A program made the translations under genes and the position numbers. From NCBI RefSeq assembly GCF_002157875.1, contig NZ_CP021376.1, forward strand, positions 310,001-374,000: a stretch of DNA of 64,000 bases, read 5' to 3'. Source of the DNA: Oceanisphaera avium. Its GTDB lineage: Bacteria > Pseudomonadota > Gammaproteobacteria > Enterobacterales > Aeromonadaceae. A model generated the notes under the pieces. It saw only the letters and a program-made list of their open reading frames with translations. It had not been told where the DNA came from and made no database searches. Numbering within the stretch: position 1 is the first letter of the stretch; each line of letters starts with the position of its first letter. Positions 15,792 to 25,907 of this stretch are shown piece after piece.

Positions 15792-17507
15792 ATGAGTAAA
15801 AGTATGTGGGGGCTACTGGCCATCTGGTTAATCAGCGCCAATGTAAGCGCTGAAGAAGTTAACTTTCGCCTTAAAGGCTTAAAAGGTGAGCTAAAAGATA
15901 ATACTCAGGTGTATCTGGATCATCTTCCCCCCATTGAAGCCGAGCAATTGCCGCGTTTTCGAAAAGATATTCAACAAGCGGTGATCAACAGCTTGCAAGC
16001 CTTAGGCTATTACGAGCCCGACATTGAAATTATTGCCAGCAAAAAAAATCCAGCCCGCGTCACGGTAAAAGTCGCCCCAGGCCAACCGGTACGTATTCGT
16101 ACGCTCAACATTCAGCTCGCGGGTGAAGCGAGTCAAGACCCACAATTTGAGAAACTACTGAGTCAGCTTAAATTACATGAAAGCCAGGTTTTTCAACATG
16201 ATATCTATGAAAAGACGAAAGCTAGCTTATTGAGCTTAGGGCTGTCTCGTGGTTATTTTGATGCGCAATATAAGATGCACCAAGTATTAGTGCATCCTGA
16301 AGAGCATGCCGCAGATGTTAATTTATTATTTGACTCTGGCGCACGTTATCATTTTGGTGAGCTGATTGTTGACTCCGACCGGCCAGTAGCGCGCATCTTA
16401 GACCCCTTAGTGGATATCAAACCAGGCGATGCTTTTTTGTCCAGTGATGTCACCGCTCTTAGCCGCTCACTTTCAACAACCGGATATTTTAAACGCGTTT
16501 CAGTACAACCTAACGTCAGTGAAGCTGATGAAAACCATCAAATTCCTTTGTATGTCACGCTGCGCGCTAAAGCTGATAACGAAGTAGAAGTGGGGGTAGG
16601 CTTTTCTACCGATGAAGGGCCGCGCTTTTCCAGCAGCTGGGATAAACCTTGGATCAACAGTTTAGGTCATAGCCTACAAACCAATTTAAAAGTCTCAGAG
16701 CCCAAGCAAGACATTACGGTTATTTATAAAATACCGCGTGGTAATCCCTTGAATCATTATTATACGGTGCAAGGCGGCTATCAGATGCTTAATCAAGATG
16801 ATACCGAAAGTGATCGCATAGTGGCTTCAGTCCACCGCTTTGATAAAGATCCCGATGGCTGGACGCGCGATGTTTTCTTGCGCTCAGAATATGAAACCTA
16901 TACCCAAGGTCAACAAGAAGATGACAGCTTCTTAGTGATCCCAGGCGTGTCTTATAACCGGACTCGAGTAAAAGGGGGCCTAGACGCCTATTGGGGTGAT
17001 AGCCAAGTGGGTACACTTGAATTATCAGAGCCTTGGTGGGGCTCAGATACTCGCTTTATTCGAGTGTTTGGCCGGACTAAATGGTTGCGCACCGTCGCCA
17101 AAAAGCAGCGCGTGATAGCTCGTGCAGAGCAGGGGGCGGTATGGGTAGATGATGTAGAAAAGCTGCCGCCTTCGCTGCGCTTTTTTACCGGTGGTGACTT
17201 AACGGTGCGTGGCTTTAGTTATCAGTCGATTACGCCGGTAGATGATAATGGTGATCGCTTAGGTGCCAAATATGCCACGGCACTCAGTCTTGAATACGAT
17301 TATAAAATCGCAGAAAAATGGCGGCTTGCGACTTTTGTCGATACAGGAACAGCGACCAATGATTATCGTGAAGATTGGAAAGTGGGCACCGGACTTGGGG
17401 TGCGCTGGCAAACTCCAGTAGGGCCGGTGCGGGTTGATTTAGCGTTTGGGGTTTCTGAAGATCAGGTGCCGATGCGAATTCACTTTACTTTGGGGCCTGA
17501 GTTATGA
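15792..17507 (+). CDS. tamA: Translocation and assembly module outer-membrane protein TamA
   Basis: Omp85-family outer-membrane protein that, with TamB, helps insert outer-membrane proteins and may act in envelope lipid homeostasis. The 571-residue protein has a Sec signal peptide (cleaved after S-A-N-V-S-A), three POTRA domains (about 22-260) and a C-terminal 16-strand beta-barrel. Barrel landmarks include the R-F-F-x-G-G-D-x-x-V-R-G-F loop motif near residue 460 and a beta-signal ending F-T-L-G-P-E-L. Its stop codon overlaps the tamB start by four bases (ATGA), which indicates translational coupling. Confidence 0.96.
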   Translation: MSKSMWGLLAIWLISANVSAEEVNFRLKGLKGELKDNTQVYLDHLPPIEAEQLPRFRKDIQQAVINSLQALGYYEPDIEIIASKKNPARVTVKVAPGQPVRIRTLNIQLAGEASQDPQFEKLLSQLKLHESQVFQHDIYEKTKASLLSLGLSRGYFDAQYKMHQVLVHPEEHAADVNLLFDSGARYHFGELIVDSDRPVARILDPLVDIKPGDAFLSSDVTALSRSLSTTGYFKRVSVQPNVSEADENHQIPLYVTLRAKADNEVEVGVGFSTDEGPRFSSSWDKPWINSLGHSLQTNLKVSEPKQDITVIYKIPRGNPLNHYYTVQGGYQMLNQDDTESDRIVASVHRFDKDPDGWTRDVFLRSEYETYTQGQQEDDSFLVIPGVSYNRTRVKGGLDAYWGDSQVGTLELSEPWWGSDTRFIRVFGRTKWLRTVAKKQRVIARAEQGAVWVDDVEKLPPSLRFFTGGDLTVRGFSYQSITPVDDNGDRLGAKYATALSLEYDYKIAEKWRLATFVDTGTATNDYREDWKVGTGLGVRWQTPVGPVRVDLAFGVSEDQVPMRIHFTLGPEL

Positions 17508-20500
17508 CATTTGCGCGTATTATCACCAGTTTCATCGTCGGCCTTTGCGTGCTATTGATGCTGGTCTTTAGCTTGTTATTTACTCAAGTGGGTAATCAGT
17601 GGCTGTGGAGCTTAGCGACCCACCAAATTGCCGGATTAAAGGGCACGCTGGAGTCTGGCCAATTAGGCGAAGGCTGGCATTTTACTGAGCTCAGTTATGA
17701 GCAAGACTCACTTAAATTTAGTGCTCGCGATATTAATTTTGGCTGGCAGCTGGGGAAGTTATTAAAAAAACGACTGTGGCTACAAGAGCTAACTGCAGAA
17801 GATATTGAAGTTACAATTAAGTATTTCCCTGAGAGTGCTGATGAGCCTAAAGAGCCATTAGCAGAAATTAGCCCGCCGCTTCGTATCGACTTGGATAAGG
17901 TGCGCGCCGATCGGGTGACCATTAATATGCCTGGGCAAAGTATTGCATGGCAAAGCCTAGAAGTGGGAGTGCACTGGGATCAAGAGGGCATGGTCATTAC
18001 TGGGCCTAATATGAATGGCCTGCGCCTATCGCTTGATGAGCCTACCGCTGCCGAGGCCAGTTTAGAAGACCAACCATTAGCACAGAAAAAAGCCCAAGCC
18101 AATAAACAAGCAGCAGCGGCCAATGAAGCGAGCGCTAAAGAGGCAGCCATTATCTTGCCAGAGATAATGTTACCCTTTCCCATTAAATTACAAGCATTCC
18201 ATTTAACAGACAGTCAGCTGGTATTAAATGGCCAAACCCAAGCTTTGCATAGCTTAGACCTTGAGCTTGAAGGGCGCGGCAGTGACATTACTATTATTAA
18301 TGCCCAATTAGATCATGAGTTAGCCACTGCCCAGTTAGGCGGTAAAATAACGCTCACCGAGGAATATCCCCTTAACTTAGCATTGACCGCTACCCTTAAA
18401 AAACCCTTATTAGAGGGGCAGTTAAAGGGGCAAACCATAGCTGCTACCTTAAATGACAGTTTGGCTAATTTAACCGGTGACTTGGTATTAGGCGGTGTAT
18501 TAAGCGCCCAAGCTACATTAAGTGCTGAGCCACTAAATCCTGAACTGCCTTTTGATGTTGCCCTTAATTGGCAAGAGCTAGGCTGGCCTTTTACTGATCC
18601 CGACTGGAAATTAGAACAGGGAAAGTTACGCCTGAAAGGGCGCTTAGAAGATTATCAATTAACGCTAACGAGCCAAGCACAAGGGCCAGAACTGCCCGCT
18701 ATCGGCATTGATCTTAAGGCTAGCGGAAATCTAAATGGAGCCGAATTACAACCGCTTAAATTAACGCTACCAAAAGGTGAAGCTAAAGTAGCAGGTAAAT
18801 TGAGCTGGGCAGATAATATTGAGTGGCAAGGCGAATTAGCGCTGGATGATGTGGATCCTAGCGCTTTTATAGCCGACATGGAGGGCAAATTAAATGGCCA
18901 ACTGGACACCGAATTTAAGCTCGCCGGTGAGCACTGGACGCTCAATGCTGAGCCCGATATTCACGGTTTTTTACGTGACTATCCACTGGCTTTAAAAGGA
19001 CAAGTCTCACTCAATGACGCCTTGCAGGGCAGTGTTAAGCAGTTACAGCTTACCAATGGCGATAATAAGCTGGTCGTTAATGGCGATATTACCGAACGCT
19101 GGCACTTAAATGGCGTGTTGTCGGCGCCTAATTTAGCTGTGTATGCGCCTGGTTTATATGGTGATTTAGCTGGCGATATTAAAGTGCGTGGCGCGCTTAA
19201 GACCCCTGAGCTGCAATTAGCGCTAATGGGTAAAAAAGCGGGCTTTAATGATACCGAAGCGCGAGATATTAAATTAACCGCTCACGGGCGCTGGGGTGAT
19301 AAAGACCAAGGTCAGCAAACATCCGGGGATTTGAACTTTAGTATTGATAGAATTCGTGCTGGTGAGATGCAAATTAACCAGTTGCAGCTGCAAGGTTCGG
19401 GTAATGAAGCTGCACATCGGTTATCGCTAAACTTCAAAGGTGATCCGCTGGGCGCTGAGATTAATCTTGAGGGCAGCTTAGGATCTCAGGGGTGGCGCGC
19501 TCAACTTAATAAAGGGGTGTTAGATACGCCCTTAGAAACGTGGCGTTTACAACAAAATGCCCAATTGGCGTATCAAAAGGATACCGTTAGCGTGCAGGCT
19601 CATTGTTGGCAGTCAGCCGAGGCGGCATTGTGCTTTGATACCATCAACGCCAATGCTGAGCGTGGTCATGCAGGACTAAGCATTCGTGACTTAGACTTAG
19701 CTCGCCTAGCGCCCTTTTTTCCTGAAGGGTTTTCTTGGGAAGCCATACTCAATGGCAAAGCCGCGCTGCAATGGAGCGCTAAGCAAACCAAGCTTAATGC
19801 GGATATCAATACCACCCCTGGTGCTTTTATTAGCAACGGCACTCGCTTGAGTTACCAAACCTTATCGTTAGTCAGTGAGATGTCTGATAACCGCTTGCGC
19901 TCCACACTGGATTTTAAGTCCGAACAATTAGGGCGCATGGCAGTGCGTGCCAATGTTAGCGATTTAAACGCTAAGCGTACCTTAAGCGGCAATGTGAACA
20001 TTGAGCAATTAAAGCTAGATTGGCTGGCGCCATTATTGCCGGAAGTCGCCCGCTTACAAGGAGTGTTAGCTGGGCAAGGTCGGTTTGAAGGCACCTTAGA
20101 TGCGCCATTGCTATTTGGTAATATTAGCTTGACGGGTGGAGAAGTAGACACTTACTCCGATATGGTTCAAGTGCGAGACTTTACTACTCGTCTCGATATT
20201 CGTGGCACCCAAGCTCATATTGATGGCCAGTTAAAAGTAGGCGGCGGCCCTTTATATATCACAGGGGATCTAGATTGGCGCCAACTGCCAGTGAGCGGAG
20301 AAATTCGCTTGCAAGGTCACGACCTAGAAGCGGGCTACCCGGGAATGGGCCGAGTGCGGGTTAACCCTGATATGTCGATAAGTCTTGGTGAAACAGCCAA
20401 GATCCGCGGGCGTATTATCATCCCTTGGTCACGCATTGAAGTAAAAGAATTGCCAGACTCGGCGGTGTCTCTCTCTTCTGATGTGATAGTGGTACAACCC

Positions 20501-21253
20501 TCAGGCATGATCCCAGATACCACACCAAAACTACCGGTGGACATTCGTATTCAAGTGCAGTTGCTAGACGATGTGCGACTCGATGCCTTGGGCTTAAAAA
20601 CTCGCCTTGAGGGGCAGCTTAATATTGTACAAAATCCTAATAAAGCGATGCGTGCTAACGGTGAAATTCGCTTAGAAGACGGTAAGTTTAAAGCCTATGG
20701 GCAAAACTTATTAATTCGTGAGGGCAGTATTTTATTCAGTGGTCCGCTAGATATTCCTAACCTTAAAGTGGTGGCGATTCGTAACCCCTCTACTATGTCA
20801 GATAGCAGTATTACTGTAGGGGTGCGAGTCAGTGGCAATGCCAAGCAACCTGAGCTAGTGGTGTTTTCTGAACCCGATATGCCTCAAGCCGAGCAGCTGT
20901 CTTATTTATTGCGCGGACGAGGGCTAGATGGCGAGGGCGATACCGACGGCAACGCGCTCGTACAATCGATGTTATTGGGCGCCGGTGTGGGTAAAGTGGG
21001 CGGAGTGGTGACCGATATTGGTGAAGCCTTGGGCTTAAAAGATGTGTCGCTAGATACGGATGGCAGTGGCGATGATACCGAGGTTAATATCAGCGCTTAT
21101 TTATTGCCGGGGCTACAAATAGGGTATGGCGTAGGCGTATTCTCCTCTATTGGTGAAGTCCGTTTGCGCTATGAGCTTCTCCCTCGTCTCTACCTACAAG
21201 CCGCCAGCGGGCTTAACCAAGCGATTGATTTGTTTTATCGTTTCGAATTTTAA
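17504..21253 (+). CDS. tamB: Translocation and assembly module protein TamB
   Basis: Giant AsmA-like/DUF490 protein of 1249 residues, anchored by one N-terminal transmembrane helix (about 7-28) and spanning the periplasm to TamA. Most of the chain is a repetitive beta-rich structure, forming a taco-shaped hydrophobic groove in family members. The C-terminal third carries the conserved DUF490 region, with L-L-R-G-R-G near residue 1140 and a terminal L-F-Y-R-F-E-F signal. An Ala/Lys/Gln-rich low-complexity segment near 190-215 is a linker. Start overlaps the tamA stop by four bases and a terminator follows the gene. Length is normal for the family. Confidence 0.96.
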   Translation: MTFARIITSFIVGLCVLLMLVFSLLFTQVGNQWLWSLATHQIAGLKGTLESGQLGEGWHFTELSYEQDSLKFSARDINFGWQLGKLLKKRLWLQELTAEDIEVTIKYFPESADEPKEPLAEISPPLRIDLDKVRADRVTINMPGQSIAWQSLEVGVHWDQEGMVITGPNMNGLRLSLDEPTAAEASLEDQPLAQKKAQANKQAAAANEASAKEAAIILPEIMLPFPIKLQAFHLTDSQLVLNGQTQALHSLDLELEGRGSDITIINAQLDHELATAQLGGKITLTEEYPLNLALTATLKKPLLEGQLKGQTIAATLNDSLANLTGDLVLGGVLSAQATLSAEPLNPELPFDVALNWQELGWPFTDPDWKLEQGKLRLKGRLEDYQLTLTSQAQGPELPAIGIDLKASGNLNGAELQPLKLTLPKGEAKVAGKLSWADNIEWQGELALDDVDPSAFIADMEGKLNGQLDTEFKLAGEHWTLNAEPDIHGFLRDYPLALKGQVSLNDALQGSVKQLQLTNGDNKLVVNGDITERWHLNGVLSAPNLAVYAPGLYGDLAGDIKVRGALKTPELQLALMGKKAGFNDTEARDIKLTAHGRWGDKDQGQQTSGDLNFSIDRIRAGEMQINQLQLQGSGNEAAHRLSLNFKGDPLGAEINLEGSLGSQGWRAQLNKGVLDTPLETWRLQQNAQLAYQKDTVSVQAHCWQSAEAALCFDTINANAERGHAGLSIRDLDLARLAPFFPEGFSWEAILNGKAALQWSAKQTKLNADINTTPGAFISNGTRLSYQTLSLVSEMSDNRLRSTLDFKSEQLGRMAVRANVSDLNAKRTLSGNVNIEQLKLDWLAPLLPEVARLQGVLAGQGRFEGTLDAPLLFGNISLTGGEVDTYSDMVQVRDFTTRLDIRGTQAHIDGQLKVGGGPLYITGDLDWRQLPVSGEIRLQGHDLEAGYPGMGRVRVNPDMSISLGETAKIRGRIIIPWSRIEVKELPDSAVSLSSDVIVVQPSGMIPDTTPKLPVDIRIQVQLLDDVRLDALGLKTRLEGQLNIVQNPNKAMRANGEIRLEDGKFKAYGQNLLIREGSILFSGPLDIPNLKVVAIRNPSTMSDSSITVGVRVSGNAKQPELVVFSEPDMPQAEQLSYLLRGRGLDGEGDTDGNALVQSMLLGAGVGKVGGVVTDIGEALGLKDVSLDTDGSGDDTEVNISAYLLPGLQIGYGVGVFSSIGEVRLRYELLPRLYLQAASGLNQAIDLFYRFEF

Positions 21254-21256
21254 GAT

Positions 21257-21292
21257 AACAGCCCCTTAGTCTCATAAGTTTAAGGGGCTGTT
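21257..21292 (+). terminator. Terminator after tamAB
   Basis: Twelve-base-pair stem AACAGCCCCTTA / TAAGGGGCTGTT with a 12-base loop, directly after the tamB stop codon and followed by TTGTTAT. Confidence 0.75.
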
Positions 21293-21499
21293 GTTATCAC
21301 CTAATCACTCAAGCGCTGTGTTTTGCTTTTGTAGTGAACCAAACTGACATCTTAAACTCTCTTTAATAGTCTTAGGAAAAGCCCAAGTTAGCTGTGGCAG
21401 AACCTGGCTTTAGGCGTAGGCTTAAGTCATGATTTTTTTCTGGCTCTTGGGTAAAGTAATAAATTGTAAATCAGCAACTTGCCGAGTAAATCGCCCGCT

Positions 21500-23317
21500 A
21501 TGATGTCTTCACCTTTATTACAACAGGAACGCCTCGCTCGCACTATGCTGGTGTGCATGGCCGCGTATGCGCTGTTGGGGATGCATCTCTACTTACCCCA
21601 TCTTTCGGGTATTGGTTTACAGCTGCCTTTTAATTTAATGGGCTGGTTGTGGATGGGGGTGATGACCACACTTGGATTATGGCACTGGCAACGCCGGCGT
21701 TTGTTAACTAGCCGTTTTTGGCTCGCTATGATGGCCGCCAGTGTTTTGTTGTGGCTGCCTTTTTTCTATATACAAAATAATACTGTTGCTGGGCATGCAC
21801 TGCCGAGAATGTTGGCGCTGATGGGGGGCTTGTTTTTTTATTTGGCGCTACAACAATGTCGCTTTAGTGAGCGAGGGCGTCGTTATCTGCTGTATTGTTT
21901 ACTGGCTGCGGTGAGTGTAGAAATAATAGTGGGCTTGCTGCAATTTTTTGTATTAGCCCCCGATAATTGGTTTGGTTATAACACCGAAGTTCGCTCTCCT
22001 TATGGCATATTTCAACATCGTAACGTGATGGCAAGCTTTGTGGCTACTGGCATGGTGCTCGCGCTTTATTTATGGCTGCACGAAGCTAAATCGCCGTGGC
22101 GTGTCTTTATGCTTAAGTCAGCTTGGTATGCCGGAGTGTTGGCAGCGGGTGGCGTATTAATTGTGCTATTGCAATCACGCGCCGGCCAATTGGGCCTGTT
22201 GCTAGGGGTGGTATTAGTATTACCACTTATTTGGCAGGTGCTAGTTAAAACGCGCTCTAAGCGCTTATTGCTCAGTTTATTGTTGCTCCCTATCGGCTTA
22301 TTGCTGGGAGTATTCGGCTTAGAAGCCTTTGAAATGAGCAAGCGCAGCTTTAGCATTTATACCGATGCGGATGGGCGCTTCGATATTTATGCTCATGGTC
22401 TGCGGATGTGGTTAGAAAAACCGTGGTTTGGTTATGGTTATGGCAGCTTTGAGTCCTCATTTTACAGTACTTACGCCACTTGGCGCGAGCTTACTCCCGG
22501 CGCTGAACCGTTATTTACCGAAATGGGCCATCCTCATAACGAATTTTTACTGTGGGCGATAGAAGGGGGAATCGTTCCTTTATTAGGCTTAGTGCTGATG
22601 ACCCTATTGGTGTTACAGCTATTGTATCGCGTGCCACTGGCGCAAAGTTTGGCGTGGCTTGGTGTACTCACTCCTATTTTTATTCATAGCCTCACAGAGT
22701 TTCCTTTTTATCATTCTCAGCCGCATTGGCTAATGATGTTAGTGATTATCTATGTCATCGATGCTCAATATGGTCAACGCCGACTCTTAGCGCCTCCACC
22801 ACCTTGGACCCGTTGGCCGGTGCGTGCTTGGGGGCTTGGGTTAACTTTATTTATGGCCACCGGCCTCATTGCCAGCCAACAAATGACGCGCTATGCCAAA
22901 GATGATAACCATCGCCAATCTCAACTGACTCATTTAGCTAACCCCTTAGTGTGGTATGACAGAACGGCGTTTTATAAACATCATTGGCAGTTAACTCAGG
23001 CGTTATTAAGCCAAGATAAGCAGCAGTTATTAGATTATGCCGATTGGGCTCGCCATTTTGTGTTGCATACCCCAAGAGCGGGCGTGTATTACAATGCTTA
23101 CTTAGCACTGGCTGCGGCTGGTGAAGAAGACCAAGCTCAGCGCTGGCTAAATGAGGCCAGACGCTTATATCCCAATGTGCAATTGCTCCGCACAGCCAGC
23201 ATTCAACGTGCGCGAGAGCATTTAGCTAGCCTTGAGCCTAATTTAACGACCGCCCAACTTAACGATAAAATCCCGCTTTATGATCACTTGCGCCCCGCCA
23301 TTGGGGGCGCTTACTAG
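21500..23317 (+). CDS. PglL/O-antigen-ligase-type O-oligosaccharyltransferase
   Basis: Polytopic inner-membrane glycosyltransferase that moves a lipid-linked glycan to protein (PglL/PilO type) or lipid A. The 605 residues include about 11-12 transmembrane helices up to residue 445 and a soluble C-terminal tail of about 150. The Wzy_C domain shows Y-G-I-F-Q-H-R-N (about 164-171), G-Y-G-Y-G-S-F-E (about 311-318), G-H-P-H-N-E-F (about 341-347) and a H-S-L-T-E-F-P-F-Y loop (about 402-410). These His/Asn-containing loops are typical of PglL. No glycan or pilin genes lie next to it, so the acceptor is unknown. The ATG at 21500 lacks a clear Shine-Dalgarno; a TTG at 21479 is an alternative. Confidence 0.85.
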   Translation: MMSSPLLQQERLARTMLVCMAAYALLGMHLYLPHLSGIGLQLPFNLMGWLWMGVMTTLGLWHWQRRRLLTSRFWLAMMAASVLLWLPFFYIQNNTVAGHALPRMLALMGGLFFYLALQQCRFSERGRRYLLYCLLAAVSVEIIVGLLQFFVLAPDNWFGYNTEVRSPYGIFQHRNVMASFVATGMVLALYLWLHEAKSPWRVFMLKSAWYAGVLAAGGVLIVLLQSRAGQLGLLLGVVLVLPLIWQVLVKTRSKRLLLSLLLLPIGLLLGVFGLEAFEMSKRSFSIYTDADGRFDIYAHGLRMWLEKPWFGYGYGSFESSFYSTYATWRELTPGAEPLFTEMGHPHNEFLLWAIEGGIVPLLGLVLMTLLVLQLLYRVPLAQSLAWLGVLTPIFIHSLTEFPFYHSQPHWLMMLVIIYVIDAQYGQRRLLAPPPPWTRWPVRAWGLGLTLFMATGLIASQQMTRYAKDDNHRQSQLTHLANPLVWYDRTAFYKHHWQLTQALLSQDKQQLLDYADWARHFVLHTPRAGVYYNAYLALAAAGEEDQAQRWLNEARRLYPNVQLLRTASIQRAREHLASLEPNLTTAQLNDKIPLYDHLRPAIGGAY

Positions 23318-23339
23318 TTAAAGCGGGGATGAAAATAAG

Positions 23340-23732
23340 CTATTTTTGAAACTGAGCAAGTTGCCACTGTGCCATTTCAACAGAGTTAAGCTGTGAGATG
23401 TGTAGTTTTTTATGTTGCCAATCTAGGCGCTGGCCGGTGCTAGCATATAGCTGCTCATTGATGCCATCAGGCGTAAGCTCGCCCTCCAGCTTTGCTTGTT
23501 TACCATCGGGTAAATAGATAGCGCCATTGCTAAAGTCTATCGCAAAGGCCAAGACGCCCGGTAAAATAAAAAATAATAAGCCAACGCCATTCGCTATGGC
23601 CACCACGGGATCAATACTGCCGCTTTGCTGACCTTTGCGCTCTGGATAAAAGACGGTGCCACAGCCCACTAACTGGCTAGTTAAGGCGGCGGCAAGTATT
23701 AACGACAGCGATTTTTTTTTAACGTTTTGCAT
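23340..23732 (-). CDS. Lipoprotein with an internal hydrophobic segment
   Basis: A 130-residue lipoprotein: signal peptide with K-K-K, lipobox L-V-G-C and lipidated Cys 24. The mature protein starts G-T-V-F-Y-P-E-R-K-G-Q (right after the Cys) and contains a strongly hydrophobic G-L-L-F-F-I-L-P-G-V segment (about 51-60) that could span the membrane, followed by I-D-F-S-N-G-A-I-Y-L-P. This looks like a conserved gammaproteobacterial lipoprotein family of unknown function. It is convergent with the glycosyltransferase gene, with only 22 bases between the stop codons, and divergent from hinT. Confidence 0.75.
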   Translation of the reverse strand: MQNVKKKSLSLILAAALTSQLVGCGTVFYPERKGQQSGSIDPVVAIANGVGLLFFILPGVLAFAIDFSNGAIYLPDGKQAKLEGELTPDGINEQLYASTGQRLDWQHKKLHISQLNSVEMAQWQLAQFQK

Positions 23733-24018
23733 TTTAATTCCTTATTAGAGCGTGCCCTAAGGCGGGAGTAAGCGATACCTTAAAGCGACATAAAAAAGCG
23801 AGCTATTTTGGCCTTGGATAGTAAGGCGGGCAAGTAAGCTGGATCTTGGGCACAATTTTAACATTTAGCACAGAAAATATTAGCCTTACTTTTAATAATC
23901 AAAGGCTTATTAAGGAATTACCATTTCATTGTGGTTTAACAAAGCTATAATAACCGCTCTCACTGTGGCTTATATGTGCACAAGAGTGGGGTTGGTTTTT
24001 AATTCAAGGAGAGCTGCT

Positions 24019-24369
24019 ATGGCAGAAGAAACGATTTTCAGTAAAATTATCCGCAAAGAAATTCCCGCTGAAATCTTATATCAGGATGACTTAGTAACGG
24101 CGTTTACAGATATTGCGCCCCAAGCTCCCACTCATGTGTTAATTATTCCCAATGTATTAATACCGACGGTTAATGATGTAAGCGCAGAACATGAACCCGC
24201 CTTGGGGCGGATGTTTACGGTGGCCAGACAATTAGCCAAGAAAGCAGGCATAGATGAAAGTGGTTATCGCTTAATCATGAATTGTAATGCTGATAGCGGC
24301 CAAGAGGTCTACCATATTCATATGCATTTATTGGGTGGGCGCCCACTTGGCCCCTTGCTTGCTACATAA
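24019..24369 (+). CDS. hinT: HIT-family purine nucleoside phosphoramidase
   Basis: Cytoplasmic hydrolase of adenosine 5'-phosphoramidates. The 116 residues show the Hint fold: E-T-I-F-x-K-I-I-R-x-E-I-P (about 4-16), a central T-H-V-L-I-I-P, and the catalytic histidine triad H-I-H-M-H-L-L-G-G near residues 99-107. The start at 24019 has AAGGAG at good spacing; an in-frame extension back to 23929 only adds unrelated residues. It heads the conserved order hinT-lpoB-thiK-nagZ-ndh, which is the E. coli ycfF-ycfM-ycfN-nagZ-ndh arrangement with ycfL and ycfP absent. Confidence 0.96.
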   Translation: MAEETIFSKIIRKEIPAEILYQDDLVTAFTDIAPQAPTHVLIIPNVLIPTVNDVSAEHEPALGRMFTVARQLAKKAGIDESGYRLIMNCNADSGQEVYHIHMHLLGGRPLGPLLAT

Positions 24370-24409
24370 TTCCCCTTGCCATTCATCTATTGCTTATTTA
24401 AGGAACATC

Positions 24410-25009
24410 ATGAAGCCACTTCGCCTTACTATTATGTTAGCCAGCTCGCTAACATTAGCCGCTTGTTCGATGCCAAATCCGTATTCTTCTACCCCAGCTC
24501 CGGTAAAAACAACGCGCCCCGCGCCCAGTAAGGCCTTGCCTACGCCTCCTCCTGCGCCGCCAGTGATTGATATGCCAAGCGCGCCCCCAAGCCCAGTGGA
24601 AGAGGTGCGCAGTGAAAATCTTGCCAGCTTAGTCGATGGCTTAGCGAATAAACTGAAATCAAGCTCGGCAATTAATGAAGTTCAAGGCCCGGTGTTGCTT
24701 AATAACATTAGTAATCAAGCCGGTGGCCCTATAGACACGAATGGCTTAACGGCACGTTTGCAAAACAATCTACAAGGCAAACTTAACTTTGCCGATGGTG
24801 CTAAAGTCAGTCGTTTGCGAGAGCAGCTGGCTTATCAAGGCGGACGGGCCGATATGGCTTCTTTAGTGCGCCTAGGTAAACAAAGTGGTGCCGATTACTT
24901 ATTGTCTACCACTTTGAGTCGCAGTGGCGCTAACCTCAACTTAAAAGGACAGTTAATGGAACTGGCTAGTGGCGAGTTGCTGTGGTCTGACAGTGTGAGT
25001 GGACGCTAA
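24410..25009 (+). CDS. lpoB: Penicillin-binding protein activator LpoB
   Basis: Outer-membrane lipoprotein that reaches through the peptidoglycan to stimulate PBP1B. The 199-residue protein has a signal peptide with lipobox L-A-A-C and lipidated Cys 20. A Pro/Ser/Ala-rich disordered linker (about 25-65) precedes a globular LpoB domain (about 70-199) containing I-D-T-N-G-L-T, Q-S-G-A-D-Y-L-L and G-E-L-L-W-S-D. Length and layout match E. coli LpoB (YcfM). AAGGA precedes the ATG. The end overlaps thiK by 11 bases. The window's class A PBP at 11-14 kb is not PBP1B, so its usual partner is elsewhere. Confidence 0.93.
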   Translation: MKPLRLTIMLASSLTLAACSMPNPYSSTPAPVKTTRPAPSKALPTPPPAPPVIDMPSAPPSPVEEVRSENLASLVDGLANKLKSSSAINEVQGPVLLNNISNQAGGPIDTNGLTARLQNNLQGKLNFADGAKVSRLREQLAYQGGRADMASLVRLGKQSGADYLLSTTLSRSGANLNLKGQLMELASGELLWSDSVSGR

Positions 25010-25850
25010 GCAACTGCTCTCTCAGCTGCCCAGCCAGTTTCAAGGGCAGCTTTCTCCTTTAACGAGTGGATTAACCAATCAAAGTTGGCGATTAACCACG
25101 CCTCACGCCCGCTTTTGGTTGCGCTTAGGCCATGTTGCTAGTGAAAGCTTAGGCATTGATCGCCAGCAAGAACTGCTGGCTCATCAGGCTGCGGCGCAGG
25201 CCGGTCTTTCGCCCAAGGTGCGTTATGCACAGCCCTCACAGGGGATTTTAATTCTCGATTGGCTCAGTGAGCCTCACTGGCAAGCCCCTTTCTTTTCGCT
25301 AACAAAGACTCATCTTGCGCGACTGGCCACTCAGGTGGCTAAGCTTCATCAACTGGCTCCCGCGGTAACCTCGATTAACTTAATGGCGCGCGCTGAGTTT
25401 TATCTGTGCCAACTTAGCGACTTATCGGCTGACCTTTTGCACCTTGCGCGCTCTTTTGAGCAGTCTTCACTTAATCTGGATTATGTCCCGGTGTTTTGTC
25501 ATCACGATCTCAATGCCGCCAATATCATGGGTGCGCGCCCTTGGTTATTAGACTGGGAATATGCCGGTTTGGGCGATGCCGCCTTTGAACTTGCGGTGAT
25601 AGCAGATAGCTTTAAGCTCACAGAGCAAGGCGAGCAGCACTTATTAGCGAGTTATAAAAATAGCGGCGCCCCTATGAGTGAACGGCGTTTTCAGGCACGC
25701 AAGCCTTGGGTACAATGGCTAAGCCTGTTATGGGCAAAGGTGCAATACCAGCACACGGCACAGGCAACTTACCAAACGATAGAGCACCAAGCGCGTTCGC
25801 AGCTGCGTTCGCAGCTGAAGCGCTACTTTCAACAGCCACTCGCTGATTAA
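24999..25850 (+). CDS. thiK: Thiamine kinase-like phosphotransferase
   Basis: Aminoglycoside-phosphotransferase-fold kinase; the orthologue in this position (YcfN/ThiK) phosphorylates thiamine in salvage. The 283-residue protein has the APH landmarks: nucleotide-binding N-lobe, catalytic loop C-H-H-D-L-N-A-A-N-I (about 167-176) and metal-binding L-L-D-W-E-Y-A-G-L-G-D (about 183-193). It begins with GTG at 24999, overlapping lpoB by 11 bases, so translation is probably coupled. The substrate is assigned from gene order (hinT-lpoB-thiK-nagZ) and fold; choline or another small alcohol remains possible. Confidence 0.8.
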   Translation: MDAKQLLSQLPSQFQGQLSPLTSGLTNQSWRLTTPHARFWLRLGHVASESLGIDRQQELLAHQAAAQAGLSPKVRYAQPSQGILILDWLSEPHWQAPFFSLTKTHLARLATQVAKLHQLAPAVTSINLMARAEFYLCQLSDLSADLLHLARSFEQSSLNLDYVPVFCHHDLNAANIMGARPWLLDWEYAGLGDAAFELAVIADSFKLTEQGEQHLLASYKNSGAPMSERRFQARKPWVQWLSLLWAKVQYQHTAQATYQTIEHQARSQLRSQLKRYFQQPLAD

Positions 25851-25907
25851 CCAGCGTCTTATTTTCTTACCTAGTAGATGCATACTATAGGCACACGCGG
25901 AGTTGTA